Shown in pieces: positions 21,296-30,700 of a DNA stretch of 46,246 bases. Position numbers and translations under genes: made by a program. The stretch is from positions 1-46,246 of IMG/VR virus record IMGVR_UViG_3300043122_000020; one strand, written 5' to 3'. The notes under the pieces are model-generated. The model worked only from the letters and a program-made list of their open reading frames with translations, ran no database searches and was not told the DNA's origin. The DNA comes from a virus. Each line of letters starts with the position of its first letter. Position 1 is the stretch's first letter.

Positions 21296-23789
21296 CGATT
21301 TACGAGATTATCAGCGAGAGGCTGTGTTGCACCAGCTATACCACGACAGGTCTATGCTGTGGCTCGGCTGCGGTAGAGGCAAGTGCTGGGGATACGGCAC
21401 AGAGCTGTTGCTTGCCGACGGTGGTGTGAAACAAGTCCAAAACATTGTCGAGGGAGACAAGCTGGCGCACCCTGTGTCCGGGTATCAGACGGTCACAGGC
21501 ACCACCGTTGGACGCGCCCCTATGTACCGTGTGTCGTCCACTTCCGTCCATGTAGACAAATTTCAACCGTTCACTTGTAACGGAGACCATATTCTTGTGC
21601 TTGAGCAAGCAGGTCGGAATGTGAGTGACGGTGTTGTGGAAATGACTGTAAACGATTACATGAAGCTGAGTGACAGGGATAAGAGATTGCGCTACAAACT
21701 GTACCGCTCTTCGGTGGATTACTCGACGCGTGACATAAAAATCGACCCCTATGTCCTCGGTGTGTGGTTGGGTGACGGTCATCATAACACGACACAAATC
21801 ACTCTTAATGATTCTGACGCTAAATATATTTTACCAGCTTTCCACGCTGAAGCTGATAAATATGGTTTAAGTCTGAGGAAAACGGAATACGACAGTCATT
21901 GCACCGGATACAGTTTCACTCATGGTAGATTTTATCATGGTAAACCCAACTGGCTGTTCTATTTGAGAGAGTATGGAATTTGTCACAGTAAAAACATACC
22001 AGACGACTACCTTTATAATGACAAACACTCTCGCTATGAACTGCTTGCCGGACTGCTGGATACGGACGGATACCTGTCTCCAGACAAAACTTGTTTCGAG
22101 ATAGTACAAAAACACAAGATATTCGCTGAGCGAATCTGCCAGTTGGTGTCCGGTCTTGGCATGAACACCAGCATGCGCGAAAAGGTGGTAAATGGTCAGT
22201 CTTATTGGCGAGTGCATATCAGCGGTGATACCCATCTGATCCCGACAAGGGTTCCACGAAAGACAGCGAAAAAGCGAAAAATCAACAAGCGGTTCAACGT
22301 GTTCGGTTTTAAGGTTGAGGAGATCGGTGAAGACCTTTACTACGGTTTCACTTTGGACGGAGACGGTCTGTGTCTTCTCAAGGACTGTATAGTCACCCAT
22401 AACACACCCATTACTCTCACCACCATAGAGCATCGCATGCGCGCCGGTGTGGTCAAGAAGGTTCTGGTGTTCGGTCCACTGCGTGTCATCCATGCTGTAT
22501 GGGAGCGTGAGGCGCGTAAGTGGTCGCACACCAAGGATCTGCGCTTCAGTATCATAGGCTGGCCGAACGAGGAGCGACGGCTGCGGGGACTCTTTGCTGA
22601 CGCTGACATCTATCTGTGCAACTACGAGAACATGGGCTGGCTCTCAAACCAGTTGATGCACTATTATATCGACCAGGGGCAGCCGATTCCGTTTGACATG
22701 GTGGTCTATGACGAGGTGACGAAGTGTAAAAACTCAACGTCTCAGCGGATCAAGGGTGGCACCAGGATCACCAACAGAGGTAAACCGAACGAGAAGAAAA
22801 GCAAGATTGAAGGATGGCGCAAGATCATCCCGCATGTTAAATACACTACCGGTCTCACCGGTACGCCCAGCGCCAACGGCTATCTTGACCTGCACGGTCA
22901 GTACCTGGTGGTGGACGGCGGCGAACGTCTGGGTAAGTTCATCACTCACTACAAAGACACGTACTTCATCAAAGGCTGGGACGGCTGGACGTACACACCG
23001 AGTGAAGCAGGGAAGCAGTGCATCGAGACCCTGATTAGCGACATCACGATCCAGATGGACAACAGCCCCAACTTACCACCGCTCACCGTTAACGACATCA
23101 TTGTGGATCTGCCGTCAAGCGTCATGGACAGATACAAAGAGGTTGAGCAGGACATGTATGCACGCCTTGATGACGGTACAGAGATCGAGGTATTCAATCG
23201 TGCCAGTGTGTCAAATAAATGCCTCCAGTTTGCCAACGGTGCCGCTTATACTGAGCCGGGGCAACCTGAGTGGGTGAAGGTGCATGACGAAAAACTTGAG
23301 GCGTTGGACAGCATCATAGAGGAGGCTCAAGGTAAGACGATCCTACTCGGCTACAGTTTTAAGTCTGACGCCGAGCGGATAATGAAGCGGTATAAGAAGC
23401 TCAATCCTGTCAATCTCACCAAGACGAAACCGCACGAGTTACTGAAAGTCATGGACGCGGGGAATCGTGGAGAGATTAAACTGATGATTGGCCACGCGGC
23501 CAGCCTCGGACATGGTGTTGACGGACTCAACGACTTCTGCAACATCATCGTGTGGTACGGTATGCCGTGGAGCCTGGAACTGTATGAACAGATGATCGGA
23601 CGCATTGCCGCCGGGGAGCGGTTCAAGAACCCTGTCACCATGCACAGGATCATAGCAAAGGACACCATCGACCACGCAGTCGTGGACGCACTGGTTCGCA
23701 AAGACGGGGATCAGACAGGACTCAAGGCTGCGATTAACCGGTACAGACAAGGACTCACACCAACTGACGGATCAATCAACTTCATGTAG
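21282..23789 (+). CDS. SNF2/DEAD-like helicase interrupted by an intein
   Basis: This encodes 835 residues before splicing and 495 after removal of the intein (residues 35-374). Host protein: Walker A is split as GCGRGK|T, followed by KKVLVFGPLRVIHAVW (motif Ia), DMVVYDEVTKCKN (Walker B-like, about 471-483), TGLTGTPSANGY (about 523), GKTILLGYSF and, near 772, MIGRIAAGERFKNP (motif VI region). This is the helicase that usually ends phage DUF2800/DUF2815/polymerase/VRR-NUC operons. Without splicing the ATP-binding loop cannot form, so activity depends on the intein. Confidence 0.92.
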   Translation: MLHPNDLRDYQREAVLHQLYHDRSMLWLGCGRGKCWGYGTELLLADGGVKQVQNIVEGDKLAHPVSGYQTVTGTTVGRAPMYRVSSTSVHVDKFQPFTCNGDHILVLEQAGRNVSDGVVEMTVNDYMKLSDRDKRLRYKLYRSSVDYSTRDIKIDPYVLGVWLGDGHHNTTQITLNDSDAKYILPAFHAEADKYGLSLRKTEYDSHCTGYSFTHGRFYHGKPNWLFYLREYGICHSKNIPDDYLYNDKHSRYELLAGLLDTDGYLSPDKTCFEIVQKHKIFAERICQLVSGLGMNTSMREKVVNGQSYWRVHISGDTHLIPTRVPRKTAKKRKINKRFNVFGFKVEEIGEDLYYGFTLDGDGLCLLKDCIVTHNTPITLTTIEHRMRAGVVKKVLVFGPLRVIHAVWEREARKWSHTKDLRFSIIGWPNEERRLRGLFADADIYLCNYENMGWLSNQLMHYYIDQGQPIPFDMVVYDEVTKCKNSTSQRIKGGTRITNRGKPNEKKSKIEGWRKIIPHVKYTTGLTGTPSANGYLDLHGQYLVVDGGERLGKFITHYKDTYFIKGWDGWTYTPSEAGKQCIETLISDITIQMDNSPNLPPLTVNDIIVDLPSSVMDRYKEVEQDMYARLDDGTEIEVFNRASVSNKCLQFANGAAYTEPGQPEWVKVHDEKLEALDSIIEEAQGKTILLGYSFKSDAERIMKRYKKLNPVNLTKTKPHELLKVMDAGNRGEIKLMIGHAASLGHGVDGLNDFCNIIVWYGMPWSLELYEQMIGRIAAGERFKNPVTMHRIIAKDTIDHAVVDALVRKDGDQTGLKAAINRYRQGLTPTDGSINFM
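21384..22403 (+). mobile_element. Intein with LAGLIDADG homing endonuclease (340 aa)
   Basis: The intein starts at Cys35 (CWGYGTELLLADGGVKQV) and ends with THN before Thr375. Block B has CNGDH with His103. The endonuclease has two LAGLIDADG helices, LGVWLGDGH (159-167) and LLAGLLDTDGY (254-264). The penultimate His373, Asn374 and the +1 Thr are all present, so it should splice. It sits exactly between Lys and Thr of the Walker A GxGK|T. Confidence 0.95.
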
Positions 23790-23797
23790 GAGGGTTT

Positions 23798-24196
23798 ATG
23801 ATACTCGAACTGGTAAGACTTGAAGAATCAGAACAAGGGACATTTGGAATACTGAAAATAGATAAGCAGGTGTTCTGCTGCACCCTGGAGCCGAGTGACA
23901 GGTTGAACGAGGTGAACCGTAGCAGTATACCAGCGCAACAGTACACCCTGAAGCCATACGACTCACCGACACATGGTGAGACGTGGATGGTGACAGGTGT
24001 GCCGGGGAGAAGCTATATTCTGTTCCATGCTGGCAACGTGGTCGAGCATACTGCAGGGTGCATCATCTTGGGTGAACACTTCGGCAAGCTGAGCGGTAAC
24101 AGGGCTGTACTCAACTCAGGCAAGACGTTTGCTGACTTCCTGAAGGTGTTACATGGAGCAGACGATCACCACTTGACAGTACAGGAGCATTACTGA
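23798..24196 (+). CDS. DUF5675-family protein
   Basis: This encodes 132 residues. The signature is clear: TLEPSDRLNEVNRSSIPAQQ, then VPGRSYILFHAGNVVEHTAG with CIILGEHFG. In this family the HaGN...GCI core recalls L,D-transpeptidase-like active sites, so action on peptidoglycan is possible, but the activity is not established. AGGAGGG precedes ATG 23798. It is the last gene of the plus block and converges with the lysis cassette, only 4 bases from the opposing stop. It is a candidate for the missing cell-wall enzyme. Confidence 0.8.
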   Translation: MILELVRLEESEQGTFGILKIDKQVFCCTLEPSDRLNEVNRSSIPAQQYTLKPYDSPTHGETWMVTGVPGRSYILFHAGNVVEHTAGCIILGEHFGKLSGNRAVLNSGKTFADFLKVLHGADDHHLTVQEHY

Positions 24197-24200
24197 TCTG

Positions 24201-24362
24201 CTACTTTACATGGCCATCTATCCCAAGCAGAGCACTGCACCGCTGATTTACACGGGCAAACTCCACAGCTCGAATATGGGCAATACGCCCAGCCTTCCCG
24301 TGGCAATGCTTGCAACTCTTCAAGCGACAGCCTCCGTATGCTTCTGAGATAGGACATATCAT
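24201..24362 (-). CDS. Small Cys-rich protein at end of lysis cassette (53 aa)
   Basis: This encodes 53 residues (MICPISEAYGGCRLKSCKHC at the start, then GKAGRIAHIRAVEFARVNQR) with five cysteines in all, including a CKHC pair. ATG 24362 overlaps the TGA of the preceding gene (ATGA), which suggests coupled translation, but there is no strong ribosome site. It fills the otherwise empty stretch between the two converging operons. Confidence 0.5.
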   Translation of the reverse strand: MICPISEAYGGCRLKSCKHCHGKAGRIAHIRAVEFARVNQRCSALLGIDGHVK

Positions 24363-24658
24363 GGCCCCATCATCTTTGTCTTAATTCCAAGCAGCACAGC
24401 ACCCACGAACATCGCCGCCAAGGTTGCTGTTGCTGCAAGGATGCTCTTCTCTGTGATCCTCTCAAGACGTTCCACAAAGTTATGCAGACTTTGCACCTTC
24501 TTCACTTTCTCTGGGTTATTTAAGTCAACACCATACAGCTTCTCCACCATCTTCTCAACAGCTCTATCCGCCGCATCCTCGGCATACAGACACCTGTCAG
24601 CGCGGTACTCTGAAAAACAGCTTTCTGGTGCATCATCGTTTCTTCGGTATGCTGTCAC
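24359..24658 (-). CDS. C-terminally anchored membrane protein (99 aa)
   Basis: This encodes 99 residues. A hydrophilic, partly coiled N-terminal region (ADRAVEKMVEKLYGVDLNNP) ends in one transmembrane helix (ILAATATLAAMFVGAVLLGI) and a short basic tail. It starts at GTG 24658, overlapping the lipoprotein stop (GTGA), with GGAG 7 bases upstream. Tail-anchored proteins of this type occur in phage lysis regions and may be a holin or antiholin, but this is not certain. Confidence 0.6.
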   Translation of the reverse strand: MTAYRRNDDAPESCFSEYRADRCLYAEDAADRAVEKMVEKLYGVDLNNPEKVKKVQSLHNFVERLERITEKSILAATATLAAMFVGAVLLGIKTKMMGP

Positions 24659-24861
24659 TCTAAACTCCTATCGCAACACTCAAGCAACTCAACCACCGCC
24701 CCATCAGTAAGCAGCCACCCTGCCCACGGAGCCGCCTCACCCTGCTCAATCTTGACCGTCTTTGCCTTGTCCAGCACGATCACGGACTTTTGTGAGCAGG
24801 CGGTCAATGCGAGCAGTGAGAGCATCAGCATTGCCGTCATTAACTTCTGTGCGTATCTCAT
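24655..24861 (-). CDS. Small lipoprotein, candidate outer-membrane spanin
   Basis: This encodes 68 residues with a lipoprotein signal peptide: basic MRYAQK, hydrophobic core, and lipobox LTAC with Cys22 as the lipidated residue. The mature part contains PWAGWLLTDGAVVELLECC. It overlaps the preceding gene by 116 bases in another frame, the arrangement seen for Rz/Rz1 spanin pairs. Classical Rz1 is more proline-rich, so the spanin call is tentative. GGAG lies 9 bases before ATG 24861. Confidence 0.6.
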   Translation of the reverse strand: MRYAQKLMTAMLMLSLLALTACSQKSVIVLDKAKTVKIEQGEAAPWAGWLLTDGAVVELLECCDRSLE

Positions 24862-24964
24862 CGCTGCGCTCCTTGGCTTTGTCGTCCTTGCGTCTCTGCC
24901 TCATCTCTGGCGACAGTAGCCACTTGACCACTGCCGCCAGGATTTTGATGATCGAGGACAGCAT
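24746..24964 (-). CDS. Membrane-anchored helical protein, candidate inner spanin
   Basis: This encodes 72 residues. A short N-terminal hydrophobic or amphipathic helix (MLSSIIKILAAVVKWLLS) is followed by a charged helical region (RQRRKDDKAKERSDEIRTEV and LTARIDRLL). The build is that of a small i-spanin-like protein, and the overlapping lipoprotein gene supports this. It starts at ATG 24964, coupled to the holin-like stop (TAATG). Confidence 0.55.
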   Translation of the reverse strand: MLSSIIKILAAVVKWLLSPEMRQRRKDDKAKERSDEIRTEVNDGNADALTARIDRLLTKVRDRAGQGKDGQD

Positions 24965-25131
24965 TACTTCTGCTTTTTCACCAACGACAGAACTTCAAGG
25001 ACTTTGTAGACCTTTGCAAACCACTTGTCGTCTGTGGGAGTTGGGGTGAGCTTTACGATGATGGAGGCGATAGTTACAACGCCACCGATGATTGCGATTA
25101 TTTCAGTTTGATGTGCTAGTATCCAGTTCAT
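24964..25131 (-). CDS. Holin-like small membrane protein (55 aa)
   Basis: This encodes 55 residues. One transmembrane helix (EIIAIIGGVVTIASIIVKLT) is followed by PTPTDDKWFAKVYKVLEVLS, a pattern common in small holin-like phage proteins. AAAGGAGG precedes ATG 25131. It is the first gene after the tail spike and the start of the lysis cassette. A role in forming the membrane lesion is inferred. Confidence 0.65.
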   Translation of the reverse strand: MNWILAHQTEIIAIIGGVVTIASIIVKLTPTPTDDKWFAKVYKVLEVLSLVKKQK

Positions 25132-25159
25132 TTAATCCTCCTTTAATTAGTTTATCTTC

Positions 25160-26953
25160 TTACTCGATCTCATAGTAATAGGCTTCACCGGAGTTGCTAG
25201 AAGCACCGGTAGTAAGTACAAAACTTGCGCCAGCTGTGACAGAAGACGCAAGCGCCGGGTTTGCCAGGGCTGCTGAATTGATAGGATATATTTTTATCCT
25301 AGAAGGTATTGTTACATTGTTATTGTTTACAGTCGTAGTAGTGGATGCTGCGTTTGCTGTGACTGCTCCTTGTAAAGGGTCTGAACCTGTTTTGTTCTTA
25401 ATCCGACTGTAGCTGGGCGAGGAAGTTTCTCTGATCGAATACATCTTATTAGTATATACCCTATTGCCTTCGATTATATTTCCAGATCCGCCAGCCAACC
25501 ATATACCTGTTTCCTGTGTCCCACCAGCACCTAAGGTGTCATAACATCGGTTTCCTCTGATAAGCCAGCCTGTTACTATGTCCAATAGTATCCCGGAAGA
25601 ATTCGCACTGGTTATTGCTCCGTTATTTGTGCAGATATTATCTATACAAATACCGTCTGTTGCTGCTGTACTAACGTATAAACCTGAATTAGCATTTCCG
25701 CTAAGGTTGTTCCTTGATATACTATGGCGCAAACCTTCATTGATAAGTATACCATGACCACCAGCGGAGTCTATTATAGTATTATCGGCTACCTTACACC
25801 CGTTAGATCCATTGAAAATGCGGACATTGTTGCGCACATTATCATAAGCCAAGTTCCCAATAAGACTCACATTATCAGAGTAACCTACAGTAAACCCCTC
25901 TAGTGTGTTTGAGTAACAAGTGTTACCTTGTATTAACGCTTCATCTGATCTGAAAGTAGACTCACCAACATTTATACCAGAACCGGTGTTAGAGTGGCTA
26001 ATGTTGTTAATAATCTTACTACGTGAACCAGTGCCATTCAAACCTGTATAAGTCCCGCCGCTCCCATTGCTATAAGTATAATTCTTGGAGTATATACAGT
26101 CTGTGTTTCCTCCGCCGGAGATACCACTTCCTGAGTTAGAATAAGATTTATTGTTATTAAACACGCAATCTATGTTACCAAAAACTACAATACCTGTCCG
26201 GTCATTCGCGCTGGCTATATTACCAGTTATGCTTACGCCAACACAGTTTTCTACATAAATGCCCCCATGCTCTTCTGCGTTGATTGTACCTGTAACTGTA
26301 CATTCTGAAATATTAGAGTCCCCAGTTACACCAATAAAGCTAATTCCTGAGAATCTATCAGCAACATTGTCAACTATTAGAGTGTCAGCATCTTTGTTTC
26401 CATCTACCCTTAATCCGTCAATAACAATGTCAGTGTTGCCACCAACTTGATCTGAGTTCGCTAGCAAATCAAAAGCACCACTACCGATTTTTCTGGTAAG
26501 AGAAGCCCCTTGTCCGAGGATGGTTTTACCTGAAGGAACTGTCAAAGTTGAAGCAATCGCATAGTTATATTCATCATTGACGAAGGACAGGACTGTGTGG
26601 TTTGTTATACATGATTGGATTGCGCCAGCATCATCAGTAGTCCCGTCCCCTTTTGCGCCAAACTGCCTTACATTAACAATACCGTCATGCTGCAACACGG
26701 CAACATTACCATTAGCCAGCGTATGATCTCCGTACCCGTCAGGGGTGCCACCATAATCAGCAGCAGTCTTGACAAGGTAATCAGCTTGCCCACCGTCTCC
26801 GGCTGTGTAGTAACCCTGTGTTGAGACTTTAACGCCTGCTGGGTAGGATTTGGCTGTCATGGTTGCAACTGAATCCTCTGCACCAAGCCCGCTAATCTCG
26901 TAAGTGTGAACACCATCCGGTGTACCTATTTGTTTAGCCTTAACATCACTCAT
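25160..26953 (-). CDS. Tail spike with right-handed beta-helix
   Basis: This encodes 597 residues from ATG 26953, which overlaps the preceding stop (TAATG). After an N-terminal attachment region, the pattern VRQFGAKGDGTTDDAGAIQ (about 95-113) marks the entry of a pectate-lyase-3 type beta-helix. Many short repeats rich in N, G and S follow (ITGNIASANDRTGIVVFGN, LIQGNTCYSNTLEGFTVGYS), as in spikes that cleave or bind surface polysaccharide. The last ~70 residues form a separate C-terminal cap. It probably determines host recognition. A longer frame from 26986 is less likely. Confidence 0.9.
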   Translation of the reverse strand: MSDVKAKQIGTPDGVHTYEISGLGAEDSVATMTAKSYPAGVKVSTQGYYTAGDGGQADYLVKTAADYGGTPDGYGDHTLANGNVAVLQHDGIVNVRQFGAKGDGTTDDAGAIQSCITNHTVLSFVNDEYNYAIASTLTVPSGKTILGQGASLTRKIGSGAFDLLANSDQVGGNTDIVIDGLRVDGNKDADTLIVDNVADRFSGISFIGVTGDSNISECTVTGTINAEEHGGIYVENCVGVSITGNIASANDRTGIVVFGNIDCVFNNNKSYSNSGSGISGGGNTDCIYSKNYTYSNGSGGTYTGLNGTGSRSKIINNISHSNTGSGINVGESTFRSDEALIQGNTCYSNTLEGFTVGYSDNVSLIGNLAYDNVRNNVRIFNGSNGCKVADNTIIDSAGGHGILINEGLRHSISRNNLSGNANSGLYVSTAATDGICIDNICTNNGAITSANSSGILLDIVTGWLIRGNRCYDTLGAGGTQETGIWLAGGSGNIIEGNRVYTNKMYSIRETSSPSYSRIKNKTGSDPLQGAVTANAASTTTTVNNNNVTIPSRIKIYPINSAALANPALASSVTAGASFVLTTGASSNSGEAYYYEIE

Positions 26954-27774
26954 TATGGTGTAACCTCCCCATCTGCTATAGTCCAAGAGGAACCTTCACC
27001 AACAGTCACCGACACACCGTCAGCGATAGTAATAGAAGGCCCAAAGCTCCATGCGTTTTTATTATCAGGTATCGTCACACTCGTCTCAATAACTTGATCG
27101 TGCCAGCTTATAGGGCTGAACGCCGATGCTTCAAGTGGCACTTCACCAGTCAACTGTGCTTGGATGTTTGCATCTGCTGCTGTGTAGCCGTTGTAAAGAT
27201 TTACTATTTGAGACTGTAGACTATCATCCCCTGCGATCCTGGCAGCTATCTCAGCAAGCAACGCAGCCTGTTGGGCAAAGGTGATGGGGAACGTGGTCAG
27301 ACCGTCACCGGCATCATTGAAGCGGATACCCTCAGTGGCTTTGATTTCGGGAATCTGGGTGTCGAAGTCCCCTTCTGCTCCGACAAACTCAGACACTTTG
27401 AATGCACGCATTGTGTCTTTGACAAGCTGTTGGATCAGCAGTGTGAGCTTGTCGAATGAGTCCTCATGCACGTCAGGGAAGAAGCCACCCTGGGAGTTAA
27501 AAGCCGTCTCCTGTGTCGGGTCGATGTTGCAGACAAAGAACCACTGCACCCCGTCAGGCAAGTTACCCGCGAGACGTGTCACAGTGCCGCCTGTCTCACC
27601 GACATCGACAGAGTAGTCAACATTGAGGACGAGCTGTTCTTCACTCCCGTCCAGGTTCTTCTGCAGCACCTTGATCTCTGACGCCTCCTGTATCGGGAAG
27701 TCGTAGTCATAGGTGTCTTGCAGTCCGTTTCCGGTGTAAGCACCGGCTGTGATGTTATACGCTGGTACAGTCAT
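26953..27774 (-). CDS. Tail fibre/adaptor protein with T7-fibre-like N-terminus
   Basis: This encodes 273 residues. The first ~135 residues (YTGNGLQDTYDYDFPI, LNVDYSVDVGETGGTVTRLA, EDSFDKLTLLIQQLVKDTMR) match the virion-binding N-terminal domain of T7-type tail fibres. The rest is a short coiled segment and a small beta-rich end (TIADGVSVTVGEGSSWTIAD). It has no receptor-binding tip, so it is likely an adaptor that holds the spike encoded next. GGGAGG precedes ATG 27774. Confidence 0.88.
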   Translation of the reverse strand: MTVPAYNITAGAYTGNGLQDTYDYDFPIQEASEIKVLQKNLDGSEEQLVLNVDYSVDVGETGGTVTRLAGNLPDGVQWFFVCNIDPTQETAFNSQGGFFPDVHEDSFDKLTLLIQQLVKDTMRAFKVSEFVGAEGDFDTQIPEIKATEGIRFNDAGDGLTTFPITFAQQAALLAEIAARIAGDDSLQSQIVNLYNGYTAADANIQAQLTGEVPLEASAFSPISWHDQVIETSVTIPDNKNAWSFGPSITIADGVSVTVGEGSSWTIADGEVTP

Positions 27775-30700
27775 CTAATCCTCCCATTCAGGACCGTAAA
27801 GAAGCTCACGCAGGGTGAGGTCTTCACCTTCCTCCATGACCTGATACAAGTGCTCCGCTGTCCCCATTGCCTGATTGGTACCGGGGATGTGCAGCACGGC
27901 GCCCGTGAACTTGATTGCGTTCTTCGTTTTATACCATGTCAGGTTCTCGTAATCCGTAACCCCTTCAACACCGTCAAGCCCTTTGCTTACAATACCACTT
28001 ATAGGGGACATCTGATACTTAAAATCTCCGATCACATGCGACGCAACGTCACGCGCAATCGGTACGGTCATGAGCGGATACAGAGCCAAGTCTCTCACAT
28101 AGTCCTGCATCCACTCTTCATCGTCCTCGTCCGGCAAGCCGTCACGCATCAGACTCTCAAGCAGCACAGGGAGCATGAACATGAACATCACCCTTGCCGC
28201 TGTGTCTGTCGGTGTGTGGTAGCCCTCTGAAGCACCTTTCACCAGATCCCGCTGCATGTTCCACAGGGAACTAAAGAAGGTCATGAACATGGTGAACAGT
28301 TGATCCGTCTCACCCTTCTTCCGGTACAGTGCCGCCGCGTCCTTGACCATACCTGAACCTTGAATGTTCTCCACTGACCAATCAGCCACGTTGACCGCGT
28401 GTTTATCGACAGCCGCCTCGTACTCAGCGTATGAGGCGTAGTTGTCCGGGTCGATGTCACTCTGCTCCTTGGCTTTGGTGTAAGCACCGAACCAGGTCGG
28501 CAAGTCTACGGTGTAGGTCTGCACCAGGGCGATATGCTTCATTGACGTCTCCTGCAGCGTAGCAAGGCGTCCGGGTTTCTTCTTCAGACTCTTCAGAGCT
28601 GTGTATATCTCCCTGTCCATAGTCTCCATGCGGTTACGCATGACGGAAGATTTCTCTTTGGAAAACTCGTAAGCCTCACTCATCTTACGTGGTGATCCGA
28701 TCACCTGTCGCAGAGCTTTGTTCATGTACTTGCTGCCAATCTCAGCGTAGCTGTTGCTCAGACCGAGCATCTGCACCAGACCTGTTGACGCCTTGAAGCC
28801 CATGATGGTGTACGTGGCGCCCATGCGTAAGTGTGACATTATGCGCGGGATGAACGTCTTGGTGCCAGTGCTACGCCCGTCGTTCACCACGTCCTCAAGC
28901 CACGGGCGCAGCTGACGGGTCTCATCTCTACCAAGCACGGCAGTGATGGCGTTCTTGACACGCTGGTCGTTCGTGATCTTGTGGACCTGACGCACGGCTT
29001 CGTAGTGGGTGATATACTTCACCACCTCTTGAATGTGGTTGGGTATCACGTCCAGACTGAAGCGAACCGGCGCGTGGTATTGAGTACGCTCGTGCTTGGC
29101 TCCGGTTTGCGCCGTGGGAGCAAAGCTGCCCTGCTCAGTGAACATCAGATCAATCCCTGCCTGCTGCCGCTCCTCATTCATTGCAGCCCTGTTGTCACGG
29201 TTTGGGTCGTACTTCATCGGGTAGTACCCGCCCTTGATGACACCGAACGGAGTGGCTACATCTATGCCGTCTATCTTGGGCAACGTGAGACCACTGGTGC
29301 GCTTATGCACCTCAGCCATCGGCTCGAAGAGTTTATCAATCTGACGCCACACCAGCTCCACAAGATCCCAATCTGATTTCGTCATGTGAGACAGGATAGC
29401 CTGCAGCTCGGGAGAGTTTTCAGCACTGATCTGCTCGGTCGGTGTGTCCGCAGGTATCCAGCCTTCACCCTTAAGCATTTTCTCAAGGTTGGACTGTGTG
29501 CCAACGTTCAACGCAACAGAGAGGATCTGACTACCAAGCAACGTGTCGTCGATCTCAGGAATGTATATCTTCTTGTTGTGCCGCTTCACTTCTTCCGCGC
29601 TTCGGTTCTTGATGGCATCCATGATCGGCTTCCCGACCTCTTTGGTGAGTGCTATCTCCTCCCAGGCTGCATCGCTTATCGGCTGCATGATGATCTGGTG
29701 CATGAAGCCCGCACGTTTGCCACCATCGAGCCAACTCATCATGAACGGGATCTTTGTCTGGTCAGCGAGGAAACTTCTTACCGGCGTACGTTCCTCAACG
29801 GTTGAACGTGTTGTCTTGAACTTCTGAGGACGCTTACCGACGTGCTCCTGTATCTGCTGAACCAGCTCCTCAAACTCAATCTTCTCACCCTGACGATCCA
29901 GTTTGTTGATGAACCGTGCGACATGGTTGAGGTTACGCAGTGACTCATACACGCCCAGCAGGTCGTTGTACGGAATCTGCTTGTAGTGCTGACGCATCTT
30001 CTCGTCCAACACAAACTCAGTAAGCTGGATGTTGGCACCGTTACGCATTTGCTCCTCTGCCCATGAGCGGATGTCAGCACGTTCCTGTTCAACAGCTTTC
30101 ATTGACTCCTTGAAAGCAAAGCGACTCAGGATGCCGTCAATCTGCTGCATGTAGCTCTCACCACCCTTGGTGATCTCCTTACGGGTGGTCTTCTTGCTGA
30201 ACCTCTTGGTGTAGCGCACAATCACGTCAGCCTTGCGCCGTGCCTCCTGTGCCTCACGGTAGAGGTAGAAGTTCATCGCCTGCTTCTGCTTTTGCACCAG
30301 GGCTGCCTGCTTGTCATTGTTGAGCACAGCCTCCCGTGCTGCCACCGCTGCCTTGACTTCTGCTTTACGGTAACGGTTCGGACGAATCTTGCTCAGAGGC
30401 ATCTTGCCGATGTTCTCTTTTGCGAGTTGCTTCAGGGCTGCCTTGTCGCTGGTGTCGCGGTTGAAGCTACGACCCAGCGCCTTCAGTTCAGCAAGAATCA
30501 TCTCACCACGCTTCTCGTTACGCACAGCGTCCAGTGCTTCAGCCTGCAAGGTGCCGTCGTTGAGAATGTCACCGTGCTCAGCTTTCATCTCAGCCTCAGC
30601 ACGACGGTCGGCTTCCTTCTTGATCGGTGTCGTCTCAGCGAGCTCCTTGAGCATCTTATCGCCGGACTCGTACTCAAGCACCGCAGCAACATCATCAGGA

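Noticed and set aside
21867-22529. 220-codon minus-strand frame across the intein
   Set aside because: It is antisense to a complete intein and helicase frame and shows no motif of its own.
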